Below, piece after piece: positions 34,028 through 43,312 of a DNA stretch of 64,000 nt. Each line of letters begins with the position of its first letter. Position 1 is the stretch's first letter. The position numbers and the translations under genes are program-made. The DNA is from Armatimonadota bacterium (GTDB lineage Bacteria > Armatimonadota > HRBIN16): the NCBI GenBank assembly GCA_026003175.1, contig BPGT01000001.1, positions 844,839-908,838 on the forward strand. The letters are read 5' to 3'. The notes beneath the pieces were generated by a model. It had not been told where the DNA came from. It was given only the letters and a program-made list of their open reading frames with translations, and ran no database searches.

Positions 34028-34255
34028 GTGGGCACGGAGAGTAACCCCGATGCACCGGTATACGTCCAAACGGTGGGTATCGTTGCTCCGACAGCAGAGG
34101 TGGATGTGGAGTTAACCCTGCCAGCGGGGGCGTATACCGTTCAGGCGAAGGCGAGCCACTGGCTGAGGGGGGCAGGTGTGGCTTTGACCTCTGTGCCGTG
34201 GATATTCGCTGCGCCAACGGGGGCGAACTTGGACGGGGACCTGGTAAAAGGCGGC
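34028..34255 (+). pseudogene. dockerin-type exported protein, internal fragment (duplicate)
   Basis: It begins right at the stop codon of the peptidase gene. Bases 34027-34172 are almost identical to 35587-35732 inside the dockerin pseudogene, with about seven differences in 146 bases. It encodes VGTESNPDAPVYVQTVGIV and continues to WIFAAPTGANLDGD, which has no start, no signal peptide and no dockerin repeats. It is a copied or left-over piece of a dockerin gene and is cut off by the toxin-antitoxin module. Confidence 0.7.
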
Positions 34256-34285
34256 ACCGCATGTTACTACAAAGCACCGATTGTA

Positions 34286-34654
34286 TCAACGCAGGGGCAG
34301 GTAACGTATCTGCCCTTCCCACTCCCCTTCCACACTACATTCGGCTATCAGCAGGATATCCTCTATTGCCACCCCGATGGGAACGTGACGGCTCACCTCA
34401 AAAACGCCCGGCATCCGCATCCCCGCTTCTACCCGTTCATAAGCGTAGCGTGTGAGGGTGGAAACATCGTGTGTCAGAAGCACTCGCCCTTCCTCAGCTG
34501 CCCATTCCAGCACTGCGCGGTCGTCGGCTCCCGAGAGACCAACATCCTGCACACGCACAATGTCCAGATCAGGCTTTCGACGCAACAGACCGCGCAGTAT
34601 GTCGGCGTTAAAGTTCTCGTCGGCTGCAAAGCGAAGCAACTCACCCTCCCTCAC
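34286..34654 (-). CDS. DUF5615 PIN-like (Mut7-C type) toxin
   Basis: A 122-residue PIN-like protein. It has FAADENFNADILRGLL at the N-terminus, VQDVGLSGADDRAVLEWAAE in the middle and VLLTHDVSTL as the third acidic motif, the layout of DUF5615/Mut7-C RNase toxins. The GTG at 34654 overlaps the end of the DUF433 gene by 14 bases, and GGAGG precedes it; a longer in-frame extension to 34771 lies inside the antitoxin gene and is rejected. Confidence 0.82.
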   Translation of the reverse strand: MREGELLRFAADENFNADILRGLLRRKPDLDIVRVQDVGLSGADDRAVLEWAAEEGRVLLTHDVSTLTRYAYERVEAGMRMPGVFEVSRHVPIGVAIEDILLIAECSVEGEWEGQIRYLPLR

Positions 34655-34973
34655 CAGACCGTCTGGATAGCAAGCGGTCACGAATGCCCGCAGGGTCGAA
34701 CCGAGCCTCGTTCTGTTGGCGCACCTGCTCCGCGTGCTCTCGGCGACGCTGCAGGTAGGCATCCACCTCATCCCGTTGCTTCAAATAATAGCCAATCACG
34801 GAGTACACGTCCGCCAGTTGGAGAGAGGGATACTGATGAACGATCTCCTCTGCGGTCGCGCCGTCCAGAAAGGCAGAGATGACCGTATCCAGCGTGACCC
34901 GAGTAGACCCTACCCGTATTGCACCATCTTCATCTGCCGAGAGTGGAACTATCTGGGGAACAATCGTCTTCAT
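34641..34973 (-). CDS. DUF433 domain antitoxin
   Basis: A 110-residue protein with the DUF433 helix-turn-helix-like core (GSTRVTLDTVISAFLDGATA followed by EEIVHQYPSLQLADVYSVIG), then a basic/Gln-rich tail that would contact the toxin. DUF433-DUF5615 pairs are a standard toxin-antitoxin arrangement. The ATG at 34973 begins the conserved N-terminus; the extension to 35033 is unconserved. Confidence 0.85.
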   Translation of the reverse strand: MKTIVPQIVPLSADEDGAIRVGSTRVTLDTVISAFLDGATAEEIVHQYPSLQLADVYSVIGYYLKQRDEVDAYLQRRREHAEQVRQQNEARFDPAGIRDRLLSRRSGEGG

Positions 34974-35082
34974 CACGTTGCCTGCGCCTCCCCTGTGCCG
35001 AACTATCTGCTGCGGCGAGATCTTTCGCCGCAATCATATTCTACCATACCCCCTCAATGAACACACTGATCTCCCAAACCCC

Positions 35083-35112
35083 TTGACAAACCGCAGCTAT
35101 CTCTGCTACACT
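35083..35112 (+). promoter_or_regulatory. sigma-70 promoter of the dockerin gene
   Basis: A consensus TTGACA at 35083-35088 and TACACT at 35107-35112 with an 18-base spacer, about 57 bases upstream of the ATG at 35169. Confidence 0.72.
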
Positions 35113-35168
35113 GTAAGCAGAATAATGCAACAGGCATTTTGAACGCTTGACACCAAGGAGGTCTCAAA

Positions 35169-37122
35169 ATGTTCAAGCGCACAACCGGTTTCGCTACCCT
35201 CCCCTCAGTGTAATCCTTGCTACACTTCTTGTGCTGTGGGCGACGCTGGCTAACGCCCAGCAACCGCCGACCATCACCCTCATCAACGGCGATATCGACG
35301 GAGACAATGAAGTGACCCTCTTTGACTACGGCATCCTGGTGGCCAACTTCGGCTTGAGCGAGCAAGAGCCCGGCTTCAACCCCGAAGCGGATTTGGACGG
35401 GGACACGGAGGTCACCCTGTTCGACTTCGGCATCCTCGTCAACCACTTCGGCGAGATTGGGTTAGACGCGCTCGTGGGCGTGGAACAGCCGATGGAAGAG
35501 GGTTTGAGCGTGCCCCTGCGGTTGCATTTAGGAGATTGGGGTGGTCATCCGAGCCGTGTTCTCTGTGTGGAGTTTCGTGCGAAGGCGGTGGGCACGGAGA
35601 GTAACCCCGATGCGCCGGTATACGTCCAAACGGTGGGTATCGTTGCTCCGACAGCAGAGGTGGATGTAGAGTTGACCCTGCCTGCGGGAGCATACACCGT
35701 TCAGGCGAAGGCGAGCCACTGGCTGAGGGGGGAAGGCACTATAGTAACCCCACCCAGTTGGATATTTGCCGTTGCAACGGGTGTTAACAAAATAACCGTG
35801 TACTGGAGCCCGGTGCCTGGTGCTATAGGCTATCGTATCTTCCGGTCTACAAAATCGGGAGTATATGACTTCAACCAACCTGCTGCTACAGTAGAAGTAA
35901 TACATTCCGCTGGACAAACACCGGACTTTCCACAGGGTTAGAGTATTTCTATGTGGTTCAGGCTATAGCCAATGGTTCGAACAATACTGTTTCCGCAGCG
36001 TCTGACGAAGACAGCGACGTGCCAGATGCACAAAGTATCCCATGGGACGAGTCTCCCACCAGTATTCTGCAGACAGTGCGGGGATACGTTATTAATCGCC
36101 CAGGAGGACTACGGGTAATGGCTCCAGATGGTTCGGTCTACACTGAAGGTTACCGGATTGCTTTTCCTCCTGACGGGTATGTGGACATAGATAACTCGCA
36201 GTTGGTGCTGTCTGGGATGTCTATGCCGATGCCATCCTGCTTGACTTTTGAGCAGCAGGAGCAAATAAGGGGACAGTCTAAACGGCCTCAGAAAATCGAT
36301 GCTGGGGCTTTTCGAAGAATGGTGAACAGAAGTTAGTACAATAATGAACAATATGAAGGCGTTTCTGGATTTGTGTACCTACCAAAGGTTGAACCAGCAA
36401 ATCTCTCCTTGCGGCGTTCGGAAGAGAAGCCCTTCATCTATTTAGGGGTAACAAGCGATAACTTAGAGGTTGATGCGGGTATCATGTTTCATCAAGCAGG
36501 CTATGGCAGCCCTAGTTTGCCTCATCGTTGGCAAGCCTTTGCGGTTGTGAATGATCGCGGTAGAAAGTGGAGAGGTAAGCCTCTGTCTAACGACCTTATT
36601 CTCTTGGTGATGGGAGAAAACCCCAGTACAGGCAACTACATCTGGGCCGACTCTGAACTGGGCAACTATGTCTTTATAGGGGTGTATGCTTGGCAACAAC
36701 CTCGTATTGGATGGCTTCTAGTGGACGCTTTTGATGCGTATGGCCTGTATTACTCTCAAACTTTCTGCTTCGTCCTGCGCATACCAAATATCCGGCAAGA
36801 GGTTCCTCTTCGCTTTAAGCGGGTTCATTCGATAGCCCAATCCTTGCCATCAAACACGCCGGGCCTAACGGCTTTTGATCCTGCCCCTTCATATGGACCA
36901 CGGTACTACTTACCAACGGGTTCTTATATACAAGGAATCCGATGGCTGGACGGCTCTCTGCAGTTAAGGAATAGCATGGAAACAGTACCGTGGGACCTCC
37001 CACGAACAGAGACCAGCGGACGGTATGCACCCTATGCAGCACGCGCAGGGAGCAATTTGCTTGTGACAACATCGCCGCCGGGAGGTAGTCCTACCAGTGA
37101 GACTGTTAATATCAGACATTGA
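35169..37122 (+). pseudogene. exported dockerin/fibronectin-III protein gene with two frameshifts and one nonsense codon
   Basis: The ATG at 35169 has a perfect AAGGAGG site but its frame stops after 14 codons. The signal peptide core (VILATLLVLWATLANA) and two dockerin repeats (NGDIDGDNEVTLFDYGIL and DLDGDTEVTLFDFGILVNHF) are in the -1 frame. An FN3-like domain (YWSPVPGAIGYRIFRSTKSG) then breaks at 35936-35941 through loss of one G and resumes in the next frame as YFYVVQAIANGSNNTVSAAS. That frame meets TAG at 36334-36336 but stays open to 37122, with a beta-rich region of unknown type. The last kilobase is visibly AT-richer than its surroundings. Confidence 0.75.
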
Positions 37123-37145
37123 CTGAGATAGGAGGTAAGATCCAA

Positions 37146-38198
37146 GTGCTCAATCTATCTTTCTCAGGATTGGTAGTCACATATCAGACGGCTGCTATGT
37201 ATGAACAGCCTGTTATCAGGCTGGAAACTTTTCGGAAAGGGAAACACGTGGCCGGACGCCCACTCCCAAACAGTTATGAGAACGACCAGTATCACCTGGG
37301 GGAGGTAAAGCTCTCACCTGACGGGAAACGACTGGCTGCGTCATTCATCCCACGAGTCGATTCACCGAGAGGGCGTCCCAGGCCGATTGCGCTGGCTGTC
37401 GGTGAAACAGCCAATCTGTCTATCCGCCGGGTGACGCCAGCTGCTTACCAAGGCGATTGGCGCTGGTCACCCAACAGCAAATTTGTGTCAATGGCAGGGT
37501 ATGAACAGGCGTCGGGATTGCATGTGGTAGAGGTTGTTACCGGACGGTCACGGCGTTTGGCGGGGAAAGCAGACTGCTTCTTCTGGTCACTGGACAGTCA
37601 ATGCCTAGTCTACGGGGTGTGGCAGGGGCGAGGGGAGCAACAATTCTATGCTACATCTGTAGAGGAAGAGAAAACCTGTGCACTTTCCTATCTTGACATC
37701 GACCGCTTGATGGGAAGGGCATTTCGCCATGCTTTGCAGCTATATCGTCAACTGTACGGTAGGGAGTACGCCGATACCGACCCGTCGCAACCCCAAACGC
37801 CTCAAGGCGCATCCGCAGGACAGCACCTGCTGGTTTCCCAGAATGGCAAATGGGCAGTGTTCTTCGACCCTACGCGCACTGAACAGAACAAGATACGTCC
37901 CCAGCATGACCTGCTTGCTCGTCTGCACTTCGTAGATGAGCGAGGAAGACACTATTACAGGGATGTACGGGGTGCAGGCAATGTGTGGTCAACAGGTTGG
38001 GCGTTTTATCACTTTCACCTGCTGCGCTGGGCAAAGCACGGTAAAGGGGTATACCTCGGACTGGACGACTCTTTCTGGCAGAAAGACATGCCTGAAGCCG
38101 ACACAGGAAAGCACTACTTGGTGGAAGTGCCTATCCAAGGACAGATGCGCTATTTGGTCGTATCGGCTCTACCGGTAGATGCCGTAGAAACCACCTGA
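37146..38198 (+). CDS. beta-propeller-like protein of unknown function
   Basis: About 350 residues with repeated WD40/TolB-like segments (VKLSPDGKRLAASFIP, then GDWRWSPNSKFVSMAGYE, then FFWSLDSQCLVYGVWQG), which suggests a propeller. I see no signal peptide. The GTG at 37146 has AGGAGG ten bases upstream and is preferred over the TTG at 37119, which overlaps the preceding pseudogene. It may be the last domain of the decayed dockerin gene or a separate small gene co-transcribed with it. Confidence 0.6.
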   Translation: MLNLSFSGLVVTYQTAAMYEQPVIRLETFRKGKHVAGRPLPNSYENDQYHLGEVKLSPDGKRLAASFIPRVDSPRGRPRPIALAVGETANLSIRRVTPAAYQGDWRWSPNSKFVSMAGYEQASGLHVVEVVTGRSRRLAGKADCFFWSLDSQCLVYGVWQGRGEQQFYATSVEEEKTCALSYLDIDRLMGRAFRHALQLYRQLYGREYADTDPSQPQTPQGASAGQHLLVSQNGKWAVFFDPTRTEQNKIRPQHDLLARLHFVDERGRHYYRDVRGAGNVWSTGWAFYHFHLLRWAKHGKGVYLGLDDSFWQKDMPEADTGKHYLVEVPIQGQMRYLVVSALPVDAVETT

Positions 38199-38267
38199 TT
38201 CGCCATATACCCTGACATTGTGTTACAATAAACTCGGCGTGATTCTGCGAGAAAGGAAGTTTCAACC

Positions 38268-38639
38268 ATGAAACGCTACCTCTGGCTTCTGGTGCTCGCG
38301 CTGGCGATACCCACCCTCGCCGCGCCACCCAACTGGGACATCTCCAACACCACCTGGACGGCGCAAATCCGCGACGTGTACTATGGTTTCGTGTTCGACG
38401 GAAACATCCGCTTCTTCACCCAAAACACCGCCACCGGCGAGTTCACCGGAAGGGTGCAATACCTGCCCCCCAACAACAACCCGCTGGGGCAATACACCAT
38501 CTCCGGCAGGGTGGATGGGGATACCATCTCCTTCTCCGGCGTCGCCAACATCCCCGGCGTGGGCGACACCGACGTGGTGAGGTCGGTGAAGAAGCCCTCC
38601 GTCGCTTGCGGGAAGGAGTACTGCTGGAAGACGGTATGA
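38268..38639 (+). pseudogene. small secreted protein, 3' end replaced by an rluB fragment
   Basis: It starts with a good site (AAAGGAAG) and signal peptide (MKRYLWLLVLALAIPTLA), followed by a beta-rich region (FVFDGNIRFFTQNTATGEFT, then YTISGRVDGDTISFSGV). After the GVGDTDVV segment at about 38577 the sequence becomes part of a pseudouridine synthase gene read out of frame, and the frame stops at 38639. The real C-terminus of the secreted protein is therefore missing. A short chimeric product of 123 residues could still be made. Confidence 0.6.
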
Positions 38640-38941
38640 CCGCTCCTGCGCAAGTGCAGGAGGTACGGTATCTTGCCGAGCGCAAAACCACCCTCCTCCG
38701 CCTGACCATCCACGAAGGGCGCAAGCGACAGGTCAAGCGGATGTGTCAGGCAATCGGGCATCCCGTCATACGCCTGCACCGCGAGCGGTTCGGTGTGCTC
38801 ACTTTGCGCAACTTGCCCGTCGGGGCATGGAGGCACCTCACCGAAGAAGAGGTTGCCGTCCTCCGTCGCGTTGTAGGGTTCAAGACCGAGGCGACGCAGG
38901 CTCATAGCAGGGATTACTCCGACAGCGGGCGAATTCCCTGA
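38576..38941 (+). pseudogene. rluB: C-terminal fragment of an RsuA/RluB-family rRNA pseudouridine synthase
   Basis: This frame encodes ALRRLREGVLLEDGMTAPAQ, then RLTIHEGRKRQVKRMCQAIG, HPVIRLHRERFGVLTLRNL and GAWRHLTEEEVAVLRR. These are the C-terminal motifs of RsuA/RluB enzymes. The S4 domain and the catalytic Asp region are absent, and there is no start. It is fused to the preceding truncated secreted gene, so a deletion or rearrangement joined two unrelated genes at about 38577. Confidence 0.8.
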
Positions 38942-38992
38942 AAAAGGCACAAGCCTGCTGCAAGCAAGGATGGGAAACAAAGGATACGGCGT

Positions 38993-40333
38993 GTGAGAAA
39001 GAACCTGAAGAATCTGCTGTTACAGATAACCTGCGTTGTCGTGCTCGTTCATGTCAGCCAGCCCTCCCCTGCCGAGCCGGTGAAGCGTATCCTGAGCAAC
39101 GGCATGGTGATTGTGGTTTCGCACGAGCCGTCCGCGCGGGTAGTGGCGCTGGAAGCGTTCCTCAAGGTGGGCGTGTGGGCAGAGCCGGAGGATAAGCGCG
39201 GCATCGGCTTGCTGGTGTCGCGCGCGTTGTTCGGCAGCACTACCAACGAGAGCATGCAGACCCTTGCGCAGGAGATTGAGCGTGTGGGCGGAGAGATACG
39301 CTCCTTCTGGCAGCCTGACTACACGCAGATTTCCATTACCACCGTCGCCGAAGCGTTTGACGACGCCGCATGGTTGCTGGCGGAGGGCATCAAGAACGCA
39401 CAGTTCGAACCAGAGGTGGTGGAAAGGGCAAAGCAGGAAGCGCTTGCAGAGGCGCAGGCAGAGCGTGCTGTCAAGTTCCGCAGCACGTTGATGGCGTTGC
39501 GAACGCTGTTGTATCCACCGGGGCATCCCTACGCCTACCCGTTCACCGGAGACCCCTCGTATATCCAGCGAGCTACTGCTCAAGATTTGCAGGAGTTCCA
39601 TCGCCGGTTCTACACGCCGGACAATCTGGTGATTGTGGTGGTGGGCAATGTGCCTGCGGAGCGGGTAGTGGAGAAGTTCACCACGTTGTTCGGCAGCTGG
39701 GAGGCACGCAGCGCCACACGTCGTCCGAATCTTCCGTTCACGCCTCTCCAGGAGTCATCCAGCAAAGTGCGTGAACAGGCGGGCAACACCGCGTACATCA
39801 TGGCGGGCTATCCTGCACCGGGTATCACCTCTAGCGAGTATCCCGCGCTGGTGGTGCTGGACGCTATTCTGGGCAGGGGCAAGAGCTCGCGCATCTTCAC
39901 CAACCTGCGCGACGCTTCAGGTATCGGCTACGAGATTGGCTCCTTTTATCCACCTCTGGCGGGGGGGAGTTGTCTACTCGGCTTCGTGGAGATTGCCCCC
40001 TATCGCATCAGCGCGAGCGGGATTCCGGTGTTGATTGTGGACGACGTGCAGAAGGCGCTAGTGCAGCAGATGCGGTCGGTGCGCACAGAGCCTCCTTCTG
40101 AGCAAGAGGTAGAGCGAGCAAAGAAGCTGGTGATTGGCTCGTACGCGCTACGTCACCAGCGTGTGCGCGACCGCGCCTACTTCCTCGGCTGGTACGAATG
40201 TATCGGATTGGGCTACCAGTTCGACCGCCAGTTTGCGGATAAAATCGAGGCGGTGAAGCGGGAAGACGTGTTGCGCGTCGCGGAGAAGTATCTGAAGAAC
40301 GTGGCGATTGCTGTCACGATGCCGAGGGATTGA
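38993..40333 (+). CDS. secreted M16-like protein lacking the zinc motif (inactive partner)
   Basis: 446 residues with a signal peptide (LLLQITCVVVLVHVSQ). It has the full M16 fold but replaces the HxxEH zinc motif with GIGLLVSRALFGSTT. Conserved C-terminal M16 features remain (NLVIVVVGNVPAERVVEKF). M16B enzymes commonly function as an active plus an inactive subunit, and the likely active partner is at 32723. It starts at GTG 38993 with AAAGGA upstream. The following hairpin at 40355 ends transcription. Confidence 0.88.
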   Translation: MRKNLKNLLLQITCVVVLVHVSQPSPAEPVKRILSNGMVIVVSHEPSARVVALEAFLKVGVWAEPEDKRGIGLLVSRALFGSTTNESMQTLAQEIERVGGEIRSFWQPDYTQISITTVAEAFDDAAWLLAEGIKNAQFEPEVVERAKQEALAEAQAERAVKFRSTLMALRTLLYPPGHPYAYPFTGDPSYIQRATAQDLQEFHRRFYTPDNLVIVVVGNVPAERVVEKFTTLFGSWEARSATRRPNLPFTPLQESSSKVREQAGNTAYIMAGYPAPGITSSEYPALVVLDAILGRGKSSRIFTNLRDASGIGYEIGSFYPPLAGGSCLLGFVEIAPYRISASGIPVLIVDDVQKALVQQMRSVRTEPPSEQEVERAKKLVIGSYALRHQRVRDRAYFLGWYECIGLGYQFDRQFADKIEAVKREDVLRVAEKYLKNVAIAVTMPRD

Positions 40334-40354
40334 ACTCTCCTCTGCTGCGCGAAA

Positions 40355-40388
40355 AGTGGTCGTTCCTTCATGCGAAGGAACGACCACT
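40355..40388. terminator. bidirectional intrinsic terminator
   Basis: A perfect 14-pair inverted repeat (AGTGGTCGTTCCTT / AAGGAACGACCACT) with the loop CATGCG lies between two convergent genes. TTTTC follows on the minus strand directly, and TTTTT follows on the plus strand after nine bases. Confidence 0.8.
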
Positions 40389-40393
40389 GTGGG

Positions 40394-41119
40394 TTACTTT
40401 TTCCGTCGAAGCAAAGCCAGTCCCGCGATGCCCGTACCCACCGCGAGGAGCGTTGCTGGCTCGGGAACGGGCTGAGCCCAGAGCGTGAAGGCGATGTTGT
40501 CAGCGGTGCGTGGTTCGCCGAATGTCCGTGCATCCGACGCCTCGATGATGCCGTTGTTGTTAGCGTCACGGTACCACAGGTCCGCTACCACCTCGCTGCC
40601 CGGGTTGGGCATGCGGTTCACCACACCCAGCGTCAGATTGTTGTCCAGAACGCCGTTGTGCTTGAGGGTAACCACAACGCCTTTGTTGGGATTAGTATCC
40701 AGCACGACTCCCGTCGGCACAGTCAGCTGTATCAGATAGGCAGTGGCTCCTGTGGGGGTTGCATCGCCCAGCGTTGCGGTAAAAACAGCCGCGAGGTTGC
40801 TGAACACCGAACCGCTGGCGGCGCCGGGGTCCCAGGCGTTATACACCTCGATGTCCGCCGTGATATTGGTGTAGGTGCCCGCTGTGGCAAGAATGAGCAC
40901 CAAATCCAGCCGAGTCAGGTAGTGGGGTACGGCGAGGCTTACCCCCACACCATCCGCCATTCGGTAGCGCGGAGAGGAACCGGTGAATACCAGACCGGTA
41001 AGATCAGTGGTGCTACCGTCCGCGGAGTAGATGGTGTCATAGATGCGAACCTGCGCGGAGGCTTCCACTAGGAGCAGCAACGTGAGTGCCGCCACCAGTA
41101 TTCCTGCAATCCTTTTCAC
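40394..41119 (-). CDS. PEP-CTERM sorting-domain exported protein
   Basis: A 241-residue protein with a signal peptide (IAGILVAALTLLLLVEASA), a beta-rich body and the PEP-CTERM tail VPEPATLLAVGTGIAGLALL ending in RRKK. Such proteins are processed by exosortase and anchored or released at the cell surface; no exosortase is in the window. GTG start at 41119 behind AGGAGG. Asp/Asn-rich stretch RDANNNGIIEASDA resembles a calcium-binding EF-type loop, similar to dockerin repeats. Confidence 0.9.
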   Translation of the reverse strand: MKRIAGILVAALTLLLLVEASAQVRIYDTIYSADGSTTDLTGLVFTGSSPRYRMADGVGVSLAVPHYLTRLDLVLILATAGTYTNITADIEVYNAWDPGAASGSVFSNLAAVFTATLGDATPTGATAYLIQLTVPTGVVLDTNPNKGVVVTLKHNGVLDNNLTLGVVNRMPNPGSEVVADLWYRDANNNGIIEASDARTFGEPRTADNIAFTLWAQPVPEPATLLAVGTGIAGLALLRRKK

Positions 41120-41291
41120 AGATGTGTCCTCCTTTCCGAAATGGTTTCAGAGATTTGCCCGATTCTATCCCATCCTGTAACAGTATGCAACTGGTACTTT
41201 TACGGGGATCGAGAGGGTATCGCTTTGCAGGACTTCTACCCGCGTGTGCCCAAAAGCATACAGAGGCATATCGTTCACAAGGAGGCAGAAT

Positions 41292-42107
41292 ATGAACGGA
41301 ACGTGGTGGCTACTGTTGCTTTGTTGTGCAGTGGTGCTTGTCGGCGCGTCTGCGGAGGCGCAACGACCGGGCACGGCTGCCCGCGCCAAAAAACGCCTGC
41401 TGGTGGTATCGCATACCGCCGGCTTTCGCCACGAGGGGGCTATCCGAAGCTTCGACAAGGTCATCGCCGAGCTGGCGGACAAGTCAGGGCAGTTTACCGT
41501 AGAGTACTGCCGCACCGCCGAGGACGTCAAGCGGATGATGTCGCCGGAGGGGCTGAAGCAGTACGATGGTGTGATTTTCTCCAACACCACGGGCAACATC
41601 GGCATCCCCGACCTGCAGGCGTTTCTGGATTGGGTGAAGTCAGGTAAAGCAGTGATCGGCTTGCATGCAGCAGCCGATACCTATCACGATGAGCCGAGCT
41701 TCATCGAAATGCTTGGCGGAGAGTTCCTGACGCACGGCGCACAATGCGAGGTGGAGGTTATCGTCGAGGACGCCAAGCACCCGGCGATGGTGCATCTCGC
41801 TCCGCGTTTCAAGGTGTTCGACGAAATCTACGAGTACAAGAACATCGATCGCGCCAAGCTGCATGTGCTCGGATCGATGGATAAACATCCGAACGATGGT
41901 CATCCACAGGCTGGACAGCCGGGCGACTACCTGTTGATTTGGTGCAAACCCTACGGCAAGGGACGTGTATTCTACACCGGACTGGGACATCGCGAGGATG
42001 TTATCGAGAGCGAATGGTATAAGCAGCACATGCTCGGAGGCATCCGCTGGGCGCTGGGCATTATCAAGAACCCTCAGCCCCGCGTGGGGTCGCCCAAACC
42101 TCGATGA
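41292..42107 (+). CDS. secreted ThuA-domain protein
   Basis: A 271-residue protein with a signal peptide (WWLLLLCCAVVLVGASAEA) followed by the ThuA fold: LLVVSHTAGFRHEGAI, then VIGLHAAADTYHDEPSF, then GKGRVFYTGLGHRED. ThuA-like proteins resemble class I glutamine amidotransferases and are linked to sugar use, but their reaction is not established. AAGGAGG sets the ATG at 41292. The stop overlaps the xerD start by four bases. Confidence 0.88.
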   Translation: MNGTWWLLLLCCAVVLVGASAEAQRPGTAARAKKRLLVVSHTAGFRHEGAIRSFDKVIAELADKSGQFTVEYCRTAEDVKRMMSPEGLKQYDGVIFSNTTGNIGIPDLQAFLDWVKSGKAVIGLHAAADTYHDEPSFIEMLGGEFLTHGAQCEVEVIVEDAKHPAMVHLAPRFKVFDEIYEYKNIDRAKLHVLGSMDKHPNDGHPQAGQPGDYLLIWCKPYGKGRVFYTGLGHREDVIESEWYKQHMLGGIRWALGIIKNPQPRVGSPKPR

Positions 42108-42991
42108 ACGAATACATTACCCGGTTTCTGTATCACCTGCGTGTGGAGCGAGGAGCTTCTGCCCACACGCAGGAAGCTTACTCTCGCGACCTGCGCCAAC
42201 TCGCCGAGTTCGCCCGTCGGCGTGGTTATTCTCCGTGCGACGCTCTGGGTGAAAACGGCTTGTTGGCTTTCGCCCAGCACCTGCGTCAACGGGGGTTGGC
42301 GGAGGTGAGCATCGAACGCAAGCTGTGCGCGGCGCGAGCGTTCGCCCGCTTTTTGAGGCAGGAGGGTGTGCTCCCTGAAGAAACCGTTCCCTCCGTAGCC
42401 ACTTTCCGTCTTCCCCGCAAGCTACCCAGCGCCCTTTCCCGCCAGGAGGTGGAAAGCCTTCTCTCACAACCCGATACCCGAACGCCCCTCGGGCTGCGCG
42501 ACAGGGCGATGCTGGAGCTGGCGTATGCGGCGGGGCTGCGCGTGTCCGAGACGGTGGGTTTGCGCCTGCAGGACGTCGATCTGCACGAGGGCTTTGTGCG
42601 CGTGTTCGGCAAACGGGCGAAAGAGCGATGGGTGCCCTTTGGGGATAGAGCCCTATCCGCGTTGCAGGATTATCTGCGTCTCGCCCGTCCCAAACTGCTG
42701 GGCAAGCGTAGCGAGGACTACCTCTTCCTCAGCGAGCGCGGCACTCCGCTCTCTCGCACACAGTTCTGGCTGCGCCTGAAGCAGTATGCGCAGAAGGCAG
42801 GTATCTCGCGCCCCGTGAGCCCGCACACCCTGCGCCACTCCTTTGCGGTGCATCTGTTGCAGGGAGGGGCAGACCTGCGCGCGGTGCAGGAGATGCTGGG
42901 ACATACCAGCATCAACACCACCCAAATCTACACCCGGGTGAGCATCGACCACCTGCGCGAAGCGTACAGGAAGCACCACCCGAGGGCGTAG
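42104..42991 (+). CDS. xerD: tyrosine recombinase XerD
   Basis: A 295-residue tyrosine recombinase with an N-terminal SAM-like domain and a catalytic domain with R-K-H-R-H-Y: Arg in AAGLRVSE near residue 147, Lys in GKRAKERWVP, HTLRHSF near 240, GHTSINTTQIYT with the nucleophilic Tyr near 279. Length and N-terminus fit chromosomal XerC/XerD rather than a phage integrase. It is coupled to the ThuA gene by ATGA. No dif site was recognised nearby. Confidence 0.9.
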   Translation: MNEYITRFLYHLRVERGASAHTQEAYSRDLRQLAEFARRRGYSPCDALGENGLLAFAQHLRQRGLAEVSIERKLCAARAFARFLRQEGVLPEETVPSVATFRLPRKLPSALSRQEVESLLSQPDTRTPLGLRDRAMLELAYAAGLRVSETVGLRLQDVDLHEGFVRVFGKRAKERWVPFGDRALSALQDYLRLARPKLLGKRSEDYLFLSERGTPLSRTQFWLRLKQYAQKAGISRPVSPHTLRHSFAVHLLQGGADLRAVQEMLGHTSINTTQIYTRVSIDHLREAYRKHHPRA

Positions 42992-43012
42992 TAGAACCGG
43001 CGTCCACGGCTT

Positions 43013-43300
43013 TTATCGCCTGCTCTGCTTCAGCGTGATGATTGCCCCCTCCAGATACTCTTGTACCAGCGGCGACGTCTCCACCATCCGCTGATACTCC
43101 AGTATCGGCACCAGCCAGCGCATCCCCGATGACTCCAGAGCACGCACTGCGTGGGTGCGGGTGGCTTCGTCAGGATGCTCACGAAGCACCTTCAATAAAG
43201 GAGGTATCGCCTCATGGTGTTTCATCTCACCCAGTGCCCGCAATGCCGACGCGCGCACCAGAAGCTCTGCATCCCCAGTGAGAACACGCCGACTCCTCAT
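43013..43300 (-). CDS. HEAT-repeat protein, downstream part (possibly one gene with the next)
   Basis: 95 codons encoding two HEAT repeats (RASALRALGEMKHHEAIPPL and THAVRALESSG). It is in the same frame as the larger HEAT gene, separated only by its TAA and four codons, and has no ribosome binding site. It is therefore either the read-through or former C-terminus of that protein, or a small reinitiated product. Confidence 0.55.
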   Translation of the reverse strand: MRSRRVLTGDAELLVRASALRALGEMKHHEAIPPLLKVLREHPDEATRTHAVRALESSGMRWLVPILEYQRMVETSPLVQEYLEGAIITLKQSRR

Positions 43301-43312
43301 TGGTGTCCACGC

